A stretch of DNA of 64,000 nt. It comes from an uncultured Prevotella sp. Its GTDB lineage: Bacteria; Bacteroidota; Bacteroidia; Bacteroidales; Bacteroidaceae. The stretch is taken from the NCBI GenBank assembly GCA_902491375.1, contig CABUHE010000001.1:124001-188000 (forward strand), given 5' to 3'. The notes beneath the pieces are model-generated. The model ran no database searches and had not been told where the DNA came from. It worked only from the letters and a program-made list of their open reading frames with translations. Of this stretch, positions 53,752 through 62,063 are shown one piece after another. The position numbers and the translations under genes are program-made. Numbering within the stretch: position 1 is the first letter of the stretch; each line of letters starts with the position of its first letter.

Positions 53752-55737
53752 TTATGCTTTCTTAGTACTCTTGATGAAGTATGTGATGAGCAGCACGTAA
53801 GCTATCAGTGCGCAGACCTCAGACAGAGGATTTGCGAGCCATTCGGCGTTCACCAGGTTTACTCCGCCGAAGCGCAGGAGTGCGCTGACTACGCCCATGA
53901 GTGCTCCGCCGGCGATGAATCCGCTGGCTATCAGAGTGCCTTTCTCTCCACGTTCCTTGTTCACCTCTGCGTCTTTGGAGCGTGTTGTTACATACCAGTT
54001 TATTGCTCCTCCGACAAGCAGCGGAATGTTAAGTTCGATAGGAATGAACATTCCGAGAGCGAATGCCAGAGCCGGTACTTTGCATACTGTCAGTATGATT
54101 GCTATCAGCGCGCCTATTCCATAAAGCACCCAGGGAGCTTCAACACCGTTCATCAGCGGGTCAATTACGGCTGCCATGGCGTTTGCCTGGGGAGCTGCCA
54201 GCTGTCCGCTTGCGAATCCGTAAGTCTTGTCGAGCAGAATCATTACACCGCCGACGGTTGCAGCTGATACCAAAGTGCCGAGGAATTTCCATGTCTCTTG
54301 CTTCTTAGGAGTGGTTCCGAGCCAGTAACCTATCTTTAGGTCTGTGATGAATGAGCCTGCTACTGACAGAGCTGTACATACGACGCCGCCCATAATCAGT
54401 GCGGCGACCATACCGCCTGTGCCTTTCAGGCCTACAGCTACCATAACCACCGACGCAAGGATAAGCGTCATAAGAGTCATTCCGGAAACAGGGTTAGAGC
54501 CTACGATTGCTATTGCGTTGGCAGCAACGGTTGTGAAGAGGAATGCTATTACAGCAACGAGCAGAATGCCAACGATGGCAAACAGCAGGTTGCCTTTCAT
54601 TACGCCGAACCAGAAGAAAAAGAATGTTATTACGATTGTCAGTATGGCACCGACTGCAATTATCTTGAAAGGAATGTCGCGCTGAGTGCGTGGCAGTTTC
54701 TTGCCTGTGTTCTTTCCTCCTCGCATCTCACGTGCGGCAAGGCTTACGGCATTCTTTATGATTCCCCATGAGTTTATTATTCCGATAATTCCGGCCATTG
54801 CGATGCCGCCGATACCGATGTATTTGCCGTAATAAGTGAATATGTCTTCAGGTGACATGTCGCCTACTGCTGTTGTTATTGACGGATTCCACTGGTTTAA
54901 CACTTGTCCGTCGAACAGTACAGCCATAATCGGCACGATAAGCCACCATACTGCCAGTGAACCGAGGCAGATGATAAGGGCGTATTTAAGACCTACAATG
55001 TAACCAAGGCCGAGCACGGCTGCTCCCGTGTTAACCTTGAAAACCAGCTTGGCTTTGTCTGCCAGAGTCTCGCCGAGGCCTATTACACGTGTGGTGAAGT
55101 TCTCGTTCCACCAGCCGAAAGTCGCTACAATAAAGTCGTAAAGACCTCCGATGAGTCCTGCCAGAAGCAAAGGCTTTGCTTGTTTGCCGCCTTTTGCGCC
55201 GCTGACAAGCACCTGCGTAGTGGCTGTAGCCTCAGGGAACGGGTATTTGCCGTGCATATCGCTCACGAAATACTTGCGGAACGGGATAAGGAACAGTATG
55301 CCGAGTATTCCTCCGAGCAGCGAGCTTAGGAATATCTCAATGAATGACGCGCCCATGCCAGGGTATTTGTCTTTGAGAATATAGATAGCCGGCAGTGTGA
55401 AGATAGCTCCTGCTACTACTGCGCCTGAGCATGCGCCGATGCTCTGAATGATGACGTTCTCACCAAGAGGATTGCGTCGCTTGGCTGCTGTCGACACTCC
55501 TACGGCGATTATCGCGATAGGAATCGCAGCCTCGAATACCTGTCCTACACGCAGTCCGAGGTAAGCCGCAGCTGCCGAGAACAGTACTGTCATGAGTACA
55601 CCCCACGTTACCGACCATCCGTTGACTTCAGGGTAGGCTTTCTGTGGATCCATTACCGGGCGGTATTCCTCGCCCTCTTTTAGCTCGCGGAATGCGTTGT
55701 CGGGCAACTGCACGCCGTTTTTTTCCAAGTCTTCCAT
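53752..55737 (-). CDS. OPT-family oligopeptide transporter
   Basis: 661 residues with about 14-16 hydrophobic helices. OPT family proton-coupled importers take up small peptides or metal chelates. Segments typical of the prokaryotic OPT group are YPEVNGWSVTWGVLM and YLGLRVGQVFEAAIPIAI near the N terminus, KYPFPEATATTQVLVSG about 175-190, and LASVVMVAVGLKGTGGM. The gene is monocistronic; no peptidase is linked except the M6 gene 200 bp downstream on the same strand, which has its own promoter. Confidence 0.92.
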   Translation of the reverse strand: MEDLEKNGVQLPDNAFRELKEGEEYRPVMDPQKAYPEVNGWSVTWGVLMTVLFSAAAAYLGLRVGQVFEAAIPIAIIAVGVSTAAKRRNPLGENVIIQSIGACSGAVVAGAIFTLPAIYILKDKYPGMGASFIEIFLSSLLGGILGILFLIPFRKYFVSDMHGKYPFPEATATTQVLVSGAKGGKQAKPLLLAGLIGGLYDFIVATFGWWNENFTTRVIGLGETLADKAKLVFKVNTGAAVLGLGYIVGLKYALIICLGSLAVWWLIVPIMAVLFDGQVLNQWNPSITTAVGDMSPEDIFTYYGKYIGIGGIAMAGIIGIINSWGIIKNAVSLAAREMRGGKNTGKKLPRTQRDIPFKIIAVGAILTIVITFFFFWFGVMKGNLLFAIVGILLVAVIAFLFTTVAANAIAIVGSNPVSGMTLMTLILASVVMVAVGLKGTGGMVAALIMGGVVCTALSVAGSFITDLKIGYWLGTTPKKQETWKFLGTLVSAATVGGVMILLDKTYGFASGQLAAPQANAMAAVIDPLMNGVEAPWVLYGIGALIAIILTVCKVPALAFALGMFIPIELNIPLLVGGAINWYVTTRSKDAEVNKERGEKGTLIASGFIAGGALMGVVSALLRFGGVNLVNAEWLANPLSEVCALIAYVLLITYFIKSTKKA

Positions 55738-56169
55738 TTGCGTTATCTCGTGTTTTTTGTTTTGTTTGATGCCTTGCGATATTGTCGTGCCTGACGTAAT
55801 TATATATTGCGCAAAATTAGGAAAAATATTGCTTATGGCGAAAAGAAAGGGCGTATTTTTGATTACTTACTGTCTGTTTGTATCTGATTGCCGGTCTATT
55901 ATTGCGTTAATGGTTTCGCTTGATGATATTCTTTTTCGTTGATTTTATTTAGTTTGACAGTCTTCAAAGCAGCGTTTCTTCATGTTTTTTTTTATTTTTA
56001 TTAGTGTTCGCAAAAAGTTAATTTAGTTTTTCAATTCAGATAAGAAATGATTAAGAAAAACGCGCTGATGGTAAAAAGTTTTTAGAAAAAGCATACTAAA
56101 TTATAGAAAAATTTGGACGGAAACAGTTTTTGGATTAATTTTGCAACTTAATACATTATATTATAGGAA
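55738..56169. other. AT-rich divergent region between OPT and PCMD genes
   Basis: 432 bp, mostly A/T. Holds the promoter at 56112-56143. No palindrome array, despite being a long gap. Confidence 0.55.
56112..56143 (+). promoter_or_regulatory. Bacteroidetes-type promoter of the PCMD operon
   Basis: TTTG at 56112-56115, 20 bp, then TAATTTTG at 56136-56143, 26 bp before the first ATG. A close match to the phylum consensus. Confidence 0.78.
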
Positions 56170-57312
56170 ATGAAAATACAGAACCTGTTGCTCGGTGCGG
56201 CTATTTGTAGTTCCTTGACCTCCTGCTTTAAGGAAGAGCCGCTTAACGCTGAATGCGATATCGAGCAGGCTTATGTCCATGTTGATGAACCAACAAATAT
56301 ATTTTTTGCAGCAAGCGATACGCTCGTAAATGTTAGGTCTGATGCTACGGATATAGTTTTTGAAATAAAGACAGATACACTTGACGCTCTAAAACTGGCT
56401 CCCGTATTTAAGCTTACAGAAGGTGCTACCATAGAACCAGCCAACGGTAGTGAGCATGATTTCAGTGGAGGTCAGTCTGTTACTTATAAAGTTACATCGC
56501 AGGACGGCCAATGGTCGAAAACATATAAGGTTTCTTTTATGACGCCAGAGACTCCTGATGAATTCCATTTTGAGAACTTCCGTCTTGTTGACGGCCCTAA
56601 CAAAGGCCAGATATATGAATGGAGTGATGTAACAGCCAGTGGCAGATGGATAGGCGACTGGGCAACAGGTAATCCGGGATTCAACATCAGTAGGGGCGAT
56701 GCTTCTGCCGATGATTATCCTACTGTACCTTCTTCTGATGGTTATGAAGGCAACTGTGCTAAGCTCGTTACACGTGATACAGGTCCTCTTGGACATCTTG
56801 TCGGAATGAATATTGCCGCAGGTAATCTTTTCATTGGATACTTTGATGTAACCAAAGCACTTTCAAATACAATGCAGGCAACTAATTTCGGACGTCCGTT
56901 CGACAAAGTTCCAGTCAGGTTTACAGGCTGGTATAAGTACCGTCCGGGTGATGTTTATAAAGACAAAAACAACAAGGTGGTTGAAGGACGTAAAGACACT
57001 GGCGACATTTACGCCGTTCTTTACCGTAATCATGATGATAACGGCGAAGCCCGTATGCTTCATGGCGATGACGTGCTGACCAATCCGTTGATAGTGGCTG
57101 TTGCCCGTCTCCCGGAAATTAAGGTTACTGACGAGTGGACACAGTTCGACATTGACTTTGAATATAGAGGCGAGATAGACCGCAAACTGCTTGCAGAGCG
57201 CGGTTACAGTCTTACTGTGGTGTTTACTTCAAGTATTGGTGGAGCTACGTTTGAGGGTGCGATTGGCAGTACTTTGTATATAGATGAAGTTAAAGTAATA
57301 TGTTCAGATTAA
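56170..57312 (+). CDS. PCMD-domain lipoprotein
   Basis: 380 residues. Lipoprotein signal peptide with lipobox SLTSC (Cys about residue 19) followed by FKEEP. An N-terminal Ig-like/DUF-type region (about 30-125, ending VTSQDGQWSKTYKVSFM) precedes a PCMD (putative carbohydrate metabolism) jelly-roll domain (about 130-378, FHFENFRLVDGP to LYIDEVKVICSD). PCMD proteins are thought to bind glycans at the Bacteroidetes surface, but activity is unproven. It is first in a three-gene operon and lies 15 bp before the barrel gene. Confidence 0.85.
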   Translation: MKIQNLLLGAAICSSLTSCFKEEPLNAECDIEQAYVHVDEPTNIFFAASDTLVNVRSDATDIVFEIKTDTLDALKLAPVFKLTEGATIEPANGSEHDFSGGQSVTYKVTSQDGQWSKTYKVSFMTPETPDEFHFENFRLVDGPNKGQIYEWSDVTASGRWIGDWATGNPGFNISRGDASADDYPTVPSSDGYEGNCAKLVTRDTGPLGHLVGMNIAAGNLFIGYFDVTKALSNTMQATNFGRPFDKVPVRFTGWYKYRPGDVYKDKNNKVVEGRKDTGDIYAVLYRNHDDNGEARMLHGDDVLTNPLIVAVARLPEIKVTDEWTQFDIDFEYRGEIDRKLLAERGYSLTVVFTSSIGGATFEGAIGSTLYIDEVKVICSD

Positions 57313-57327
57313 ATTGAGGAATAGCCA

Positions 57328-58074
57328 ATGAAGAAGATTGTATTTACTATATTGATAGCCTTGGTGGCTATGCAGGCGTCTGCGTTTGAACTATTTGATA
57401 ACATGACATATTACCTGCGCTTCGGTTATGGTATAGGTGGAACAGCTCCGATGAGCATGCCGGCGACCATTAGAAGCATGGACAGCTTCAAGCTTACGCC
57501 TAACTTTAGTCTTGGTCTTGATGTTCATCGTGGCATTACTGAACATTGGGGCTTGTCGTCTGGACTTTATATTGAAAATAAGGGTATGGACGTAGCTTCG
57601 ACAGTTAAGAACTACAGTATGGCTTTTGAACAGGGCGGTCAGCGTCTTGAAGGTAACTTCACCGGCGGTGTTTCTATCAATGTAGAGCAGTGGATGCTTA
57701 CTTTGCCGCTGCTTGCCACATATTCTTTCAACGAGCAATGGAGCGTTCATGCAGGTCCATATTTCTCTTACGTACGTTCACATAAGTTTACAGGCGATGC
57801 ATACGACGGTTACATACGTATCGGCGATCCGACGGGAGCGAAGGTAGAGGTCGGTTCTGATGATAGCAGCCGTGGAACTTATGACTTTTCAGATAATATG
57901 CGTTCATGGCAGTTCGGCATGATGATCGGTGCCGATTGGCATTTTTATAAACAGTGGGGTGCATTTGTCGACTTAACATGGGGCGCTTCACAGATTTTCA
58001 AGGCTAATTTTGATACGATAGAGCAGCAGCTTTATCCTATCTACGGAACAATAGGTATAACATATAAATTGTAA
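57328..58074 (+). CDS. Outer-membrane beta-barrel protein (PorT-like)
   Basis: 248 residues. Signal peptide 1-19 (IVFTILIALVAMQASA). Alternating strands (YYLRFGYGIGG, FSLGLDVHRGI, WGLSSGLYIENKG, WSVHAGPYFSYV, FGMMIGADWHFY) and a terminal strand YGTIGITYKL support an outer-membrane barrel of the PorT/OmpA-like type. It lies between a PCMD lipoprotein and a secreted PCMD/calycin-like protein, so it may form part of a surface complex with them. Confidence 0.85.
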   Translation: MKKIVFTILIALVAMQASAFELFDNMTYYLRFGYGIGGTAPMSMPATIRSMDSFKLTPNFSLGLDVHRGITEHWGLSSGLYIENKGMDVASTVKNYSMAFEQGGQRLEGNFTGGVSINVEQWMLTLPLLATYSFNEQWSVHAGPYFSYVRSHKFTGDAYDGYIRIGDPTGAKVEVGSDDSSRGTYDFSDNMRSWQFGMMIGADWHFYKQWGAFVDLTWGASQIFKANFDTIEQQLYPIYGTIGITYKL

Positions 58075-58113
58075 TAAAAAGAAAACTAAAGTCAAACAAA
58101 AATCAGTAAAAAG

Positions 58114-59697
58114 ATGAAGAAAATCATTACACTGTCGGCTTTGGCTCTTATGGCTTTGACAGCCAATGCCAAAGATTACACTGACCAGTTGGCCATTACT
58201 CTTAGTGGAATGCCACAGACTCCGAGCGAGGCTGTTATCTCTGTTAATAAGAATGCGGACAACAAGTACGACATCGTACTTAACAAATTCTCTTTCATGG
58301 ATCTTGAAATCGGCGATGTTACAATCACGGATGTCGATTATACAGAGAATGGAGACGGTTACACTTACTTCAAACCTTTGACTAAAGAAGCTGCGATTAC
58401 TAACGGTGGTATGATTGCAGGGATGCTTGGTGGCAAGGTTACTGTTACATTGAAGGAAGGCAGCAAGTTCGGTGGACTGAACGGTAAGGACAAGCTGTAT
58501 ATGATAATCAATTTGCCGGTAGTATTGTCATACGGTTCTTTTGATGTTGACGCTGTCTTCGGTACAGGTAATTATCAGATTGAAAACTCTGGATTTGAGT
58601 TCTTCCATACAGCAACTGCTGGTAATGTTACAAGTGACGAGCCTAACGCATGGCACTCATTCATGAGCTGCACAGGATCGTTTGGTTCGTTTGTTAGTTC
58701 TACGCCTCATACATTTATAGGTGAAGAGGCTCGTCCTGGTTCTTTAGGAACAAAGAGCGTGAAGGTTGTTTCTGCCAAAGTTTTTGGACTTGTTCCAGCC
58801 AACGGAACAATCACTACAGGACGTATGCAGGCAGGATCAATGAATGCTGCAGACCCTGCTAACTGTGCATTCCTTGACTTTGAGAATGCTGAAGTTGACG
58901 CTAATGGCGATCCTTTCTACACTGTAATCGAAGGTCAGCCTGACTCACTTGCCGTTTGGGTTAAGTTCAAACAGGGCGATCTTTCAGCAGAAAACGCTGA
59001 TTACAAGTATGCTTCAGTAAGCGCTATTCTTACAAACGGCGGATACTATCAGGATCCGGGCGATTCTATCGCTTCTAACGTTGTAGCTAAGGCTCTTGAC
59101 AATAAGATTGAGAGCATGGACAACACATGGCAGCGTGTGGTTATTCCGTTCGACTATGATTCATACGCTTCAAACAACGCTGAGGCTAAGGCTCTGCTCG
59201 TAACCATTACTACCAATGCACAGCCGGGTGTAGGCAGCAACAGTGATGACAATCCTGACTGCATCTATGTCGACGATATCGCGCTTATCTATAACAACAC
59301 TCTTACTGGTCTTAACATCAAGGGTACTGACATCGCACTCGAGGCAGGCAAGACTGAATATACTCTTGAAGGTCTGAACGGTGAGGAACTCACTCTCGAT
59401 GATATCGCAGCTGAGGCTGACGGTAAGGGCGCTATTATCAAGAAGTCAATCGAAAGCACAGAGGACGGCGCGCTGGTAACAGTAAGCGTTATTTCAAACG
59501 ATATGCTTAAAACTAACACTTACACAGTACTTGTTAAGGGTGTAACTACTGGTGTTGACAAGGTTGAGACTACAACAGTCAACGGTGTTAAGGCTATCTA
59601 CACTCTCGACGGCCGTCTTGTAAACTCAATGGACGCTAAAGGCATCTATGTAGTACGCATGAATAACGGCAAGACTGTTAAGGTTATGAATAAGTAA
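58114..59697 (+). CDS. Secreted calycin-like / PCMD protein with C-terminal sorting domain
   Basis: 527 residues. Signal peptide 1-19 (IITLSALALMALTANA). A calycin-like beta-barrel domain (about 20-150, LAITLSGMPQTPSEAVISV onward), a PCMD-like jelly roll (about 155-395, SGFEFFHTATAGNV to CIYVDDIALIYNN), an Ig-like region (GLNIKGTDIALEAGKTEYTL), and a T9SS-like C-terminal domain (YTLDGRLVNSMDAKGIYVVR). It is the last and largest gene of the operon, 39 bp after the barrel gene, with a strong terminator. The ligand is unknown. Confidence 0.85.
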   Translation: MKKIITLSALALMALTANAKDYTDQLAITLSGMPQTPSEAVISVNKNADNKYDIVLNKFSFMDLEIGDVTITDVDYTENGDGYTYFKPLTKEAAITNGGMIAGMLGGKVTVTLKEGSKFGGLNGKDKLYMIINLPVVLSYGSFDVDAVFGTGNYQIENSGFEFFHTATAGNVTSDEPNAWHSFMSCTGSFGSFVSSTPHTFIGEEARPGSLGTKSVKVVSAKVFGLVPANGTITTGRMQAGSMNAADPANCAFLDFENAEVDANGDPFYTVIEGQPDSLAVWVKFKQGDLSAENADYKYASVSAILTNGGYYQDPGDSIASNVVAKALDNKIESMDNTWQRVVIPFDYDSYASNNAEAKALLVTITTNAQPGVGSNSDDNPDCIYVDDIALIYNNTLTGLNIKGTDIALEAGKTEYTLEGLNGEELTLDDIAAEADGKGAIIKKSIESTEDGALVTVSVISNDMLKTNTYTVLVKGVTTGVDKVETTTVNGVKAIYTLDGRLVNSMDAKGIYVVRMNNGKTVKVMNK

Positions 59698-59792
59698 TAC
59701 AGACGCGACTGCAACAGTCGGGTCGTATTGATGCCTGTGTAGGTAACTTGCCACGGCGTGGCAGATTATTCTCAGGCTGACATACAGACAAT

Positions 59793-59832
59793 AAAAATCC
59801 CGGACGTTATAACAACGTTCGGGATTTTTTTG
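59793..59832 (+). terminator. Terminator of the PCMD operon
   Basis: AAAAATCCCGGACGTT / AACGTTCGGGATTTTT type stem with one G-T pair, 5-nt loop, long T-run. Confidence 0.92.
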
Positions 59833-59840
59833 TAGCTTTG
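59833..59840 (+). promoter_or_regulatory. -7-like element for the DUF2851 gene
   Basis: TAGCTTTG directly after the terminator T-run. It would give a leader of about 100 nt before the ATG at 59947. No -33 element is evident because the terminator occupies that position. Confidence 0.4.
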
Positions 59841-59946
59841 CATACAGAACGTAAGGCATAAACCGCCGTAAGCCGGCAGATGTCAAGCCTTGTACCTTGT
59901 TCTTCTTTATACCGTTTACAGTTACCACGAAAAACCTGAGATACTG

Positions 59947-61245
59947 ATGGAATCGCTCCTGCAATATGTTTGGAAGCACAAGATGTTTCCGCTTAGACAA
60001 CTTATTACCACCGACGGACTCTCCGTTGAAGTAATCGACACCGGTCTTCAGAACAGCAATGCCGGGCCAGACTTCTTCAATGCGAAGGTGAAGATTGGCG
60101 GTACGGTGTGGATAGGCAATGTGGAGATACACGACCGCTCGTCTTATTGGCACGCACACGGCCATGACAACGACAAGGCTTATGACAACGTTGTGCTGCA
60201 CGTGGCATCAGATATTGATGCAGAAGTGTTCACCTCAGAAGGTCGCCGTGTGCCGCAGCTCCGTCTGGAAGTACCTGCCGGTGTGGCTGCCAACCACGAG
60301 GCGTTGCTCTTGGCTGACCGTTATCCGCCCTGTTATGCCGTTCTGCCGACTTTAGACCGTATTACCGTGCATAGTTGGATGAGCCGTCTGCTGACCGAAC
60401 GGCTTGAGCAGAAGACACATGCGATAGAGCGTCGTGTTGAGCTTTGCAGCGGTTCGTGGGAGTCGGCGCTGTTTGTTACAATGGCGCGCAACTACGGTTT
60501 CGGTGTAAACGGTGATGCTTTTGAGCGTTGGGCCATGTCGTTGCCGCTGCTCAGCATTGCCCGTCATCGCGACGACTTGTTCCAGATTGAGGCTCTTTTT
60601 ATCGGTCAGGCAGGTCTGTTAGACCCTTCCACTATATCGCCCGACCACCGTGCCGATGCTCAGTCTGAGGGCTATTTTGAACGTCTTAGGAACGAATATC
60701 AGTATCTTGCGCATAAGTTCGGACTTAGTCCTGTCGACGCCGGAGCATGGCGTTTTCTGCGTATGCGTCCTCAGAATTTTCCTTATGTACGCCTGTCTCA
60801 GCTCGCATCGCTCTACCATTCGCGTCGGGCAGACCTGAGCCGGCTGGCTGAATGTACCACAGCCGACCAGATGAGAAGTCTGCTCTACACGGAAGCTACG
60901 CCTTATTGGACTACTCATTATACCTTCGGCAGCGTCAGCCGGCGCTCGCGCAAGGGACTTTCGCCTGCGTCGCTCGACCTGCTTGTCATCAATACCGCCG
61001 TGCCCATGCTCTTTGCTTACGGCCGGCATCGTGGCGACGAGGCTTTGTGCGACAGGGCTTTCGACATAATAGGGCAGCTTAAGGCTGAGAATAATCATGT
61101 CGTAAGGATGTGGAGTGAGTGCGGAGTTAAGGCCGACAACGCCGGCGACAGTCAGGCTCTGTTGCAGCTCAAGCGTGAGTATTGCGACCGTAAAGACTGC
61201 CTGCGGTGCCGCATAGGCTATGAATATCTGCGTCAGGGTAGGTGA
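59947..61245 (+). CDS. DUF2851 family protein
   Basis: 432 residues from the ATG at 59947; an upstream TTG adds 19 residues that lack family similarity. The conserved DUF2851 N terminus is seen (LLQYVWKHKMFP, GPDFFNAKVKIGG, GNVEIHDRSSYWHAHGH). The C terminus has a cysteine cluster CDRKDCLRCRIGYEYL. No signal peptide, so cytosolic. The histidine- and aspartate-rich N-terminal part suggests metal binding or nuclease-like chemistry, but the function is unknown. It may share ancestry with nuclease-fold proteins; this is not certain. Confidence 0.85.
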   Translation: MESLLQYVWKHKMFPLRQLITTDGLSVEVIDTGLQNSNAGPDFFNAKVKIGGTVWIGNVEIHDRSSYWHAHGHDNDKAYDNVVLHVASDIDAEVFTSEGRRVPQLRLEVPAGVAANHEALLLADRYPPCYAVLPTLDRITVHSWMSRLLTERLEQKTHAIERRVELCSGSWESALFVTMARNYGFGVNGDAFERWAMSLPLLSIARHRDDLFQIEALFIGQAGLLDPSTISPDHRADAQSEGYFERLRNEYQYLAHKFGLSPVDAGAWRFLRMRPQNFPYVRLSQLASLYHSRRADLSRLAECTTADQMRSLLYTEATPYWTTHYTFGSVSRRSRKGLSPASLDLLVINTAVPMLFAYGRHRGDEALCDRAFDIIGQLKAENNHVVRMWSECGVKADNAGDSQALLQLKREYCDRKDCLRCRIGYEYLRQGR

Positions 61246-61339
61246 GAGTGCCTGTTTCTGTTATTCCGATTTGTTTTTATAGATGTAAATCTGCAATGCG
61301 TTGATAATCAAAATATTGCGCAATTTAACGCCTGCGCGT

Positions 61340-61427
61340 TTATAAAAGATGCTCTTTTGAGCTGCAAACTGGCATGAATTGTAAGGCAAAAGACTGTCTT
61401 TTACAGCGCGAAAGACGGTCTTTTGCG
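61340..61427. repeat. Palindrome array F, four 22-bp units
   Basis: Unit centres at 61348, 61370, 61392 and 61414, exactly 22 bp apart. Cores: AAAAGATGCTCTTTT, AAACTGGCATGAATT (degenerate), AAAAGACTGTCTTTT, GAAAGACGGTCTTTT. It lies in a convergent gap. Confidence 0.82.
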
Positions 61428-61503
61428 GAAAGCCTGCCGGTGGTTTGTTTTCTTGACGGCAAACTTATGCATTTCACAATGTCTTACATTATTGATATAA
61501 AAG

Positions 61504-61542
61504 AAAAGTCCCGGCCGGTTGTTGTTACCGGTCGGGACTTTA
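61504..61542 (-). terminator. Terminator of dfx
   Basis: AAAGTCCCGGCCGGT / ACCGGTCGGGACTTT, 15-bp stem with one G-T pair, 7-nt loop, A/T runs on both sides. Confidence 0.88.
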
Positions 61543-61566
61543 TCTGTGTGCGTATTTTAATGCCGC

Positions 61567-61944
61567 TTATTTAGAGCGCCACTGTCCGTGCAGGTTGCAG
61601 TACTCGCGTGCGTAAACGTCTTCTGCATCAGTATAGAATACAGCTTCAGGTTTCTCGCCCGGTTTGAGGTACTTGCGCTGAGTCTTCTCGCCCTCAATCA
61701 GCTCAATCCACTCAATGTAGTGGTTCTCAAGCATAGGATGCTCAACGTCGCCTACCTTTACTTTATATCCGCCTTCAATCTTCTCGATTACAGGTACGTG
61801 CTTTTCTTTAGCAGCGTCAACGCTGTTCTCTTTCAACAGTTCCATAGGCTGTCCGCAGCATGTCAGAGTGCCACCTGCACCGTGCAGTACTTCTACGATG
61901 TTGCCGCAAACCTTGCAGCGGTAAACTTCTTTTCTGTTAGTCAT
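61567..61944 (-). CDS. dfx: Desulfoferrodoxin / superoxide reductase
   Basis: 125 residues. Reduces superoxide to hydrogen peroxide without making oxygen, protecting anaerobes during oxygen exposure. Two-domain 2Fe-SOR: N-terminal desulforedoxin-like centre I with C10, C13, C29, C30, and centre II ligands H49, H69, H75, C116 and H119 (in CNLH). The catalytic Glu/Lys loop EKH is kept at 47-49. A good Shine-Dalgarno (AAAGGAG, 7 nt from the ATG) is present, unusual in this window and consistent with high expression. Confidence 0.96.
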   Translation of the reverse strand: MTNRKEVYRCKVCGNIVEVLHGAGGTLTCCGQPMELLKENSVDAAKEKHVPVIEKIEGGYKVKVGDVEHPMLENHYIEWIELIEGEKTQRKYLKPGEKPEAVFYTDAEDVYAREYCNLHGQWRSK

Positions 61945-61951
61945 AATCTTG

Positions 61952-61958
61952 CTCCTTT
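61952..61958 (-). promoter_or_regulatory. Strong Shine-Dalgarno site of dfx
   Basis: AAAGGAG on the minus strand, 7 nt before the ATG. It is one of very few clear SD sequences here and confirms the chosen start. Confidence 0.75.
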
Positions 61959-62063
61959 CTTTTTAAGGTTGATATGTTTTTTTATTGTAATTCAGGTTGC
62001 AGCCGTCGGCTCGTTTCTGTCGGGCTTACGGTCGCCGTTCCTTCGTTATATTGCTTTTTGTTG

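Larger units (their letters stand above)
61246..61566. other. Convergent gap between DUF2851 and dfx genes
   Basis: 321 bp with array F and the dfx terminator. A 66-residue frame at 61374-61574 simply translates the array and is not a gene. Confidence 0.65.

Noticed and set aside
12665..61427. Palindrome arrays as CRISPR
   Set aside because: The units are degenerate and contiguous, with no unique spacers, and no cas genes occur in the window.
61374..61574. 66-aa ORF in the DUF2851-dfx gap
   Set aside because: It translates array F and the dfx terminator.
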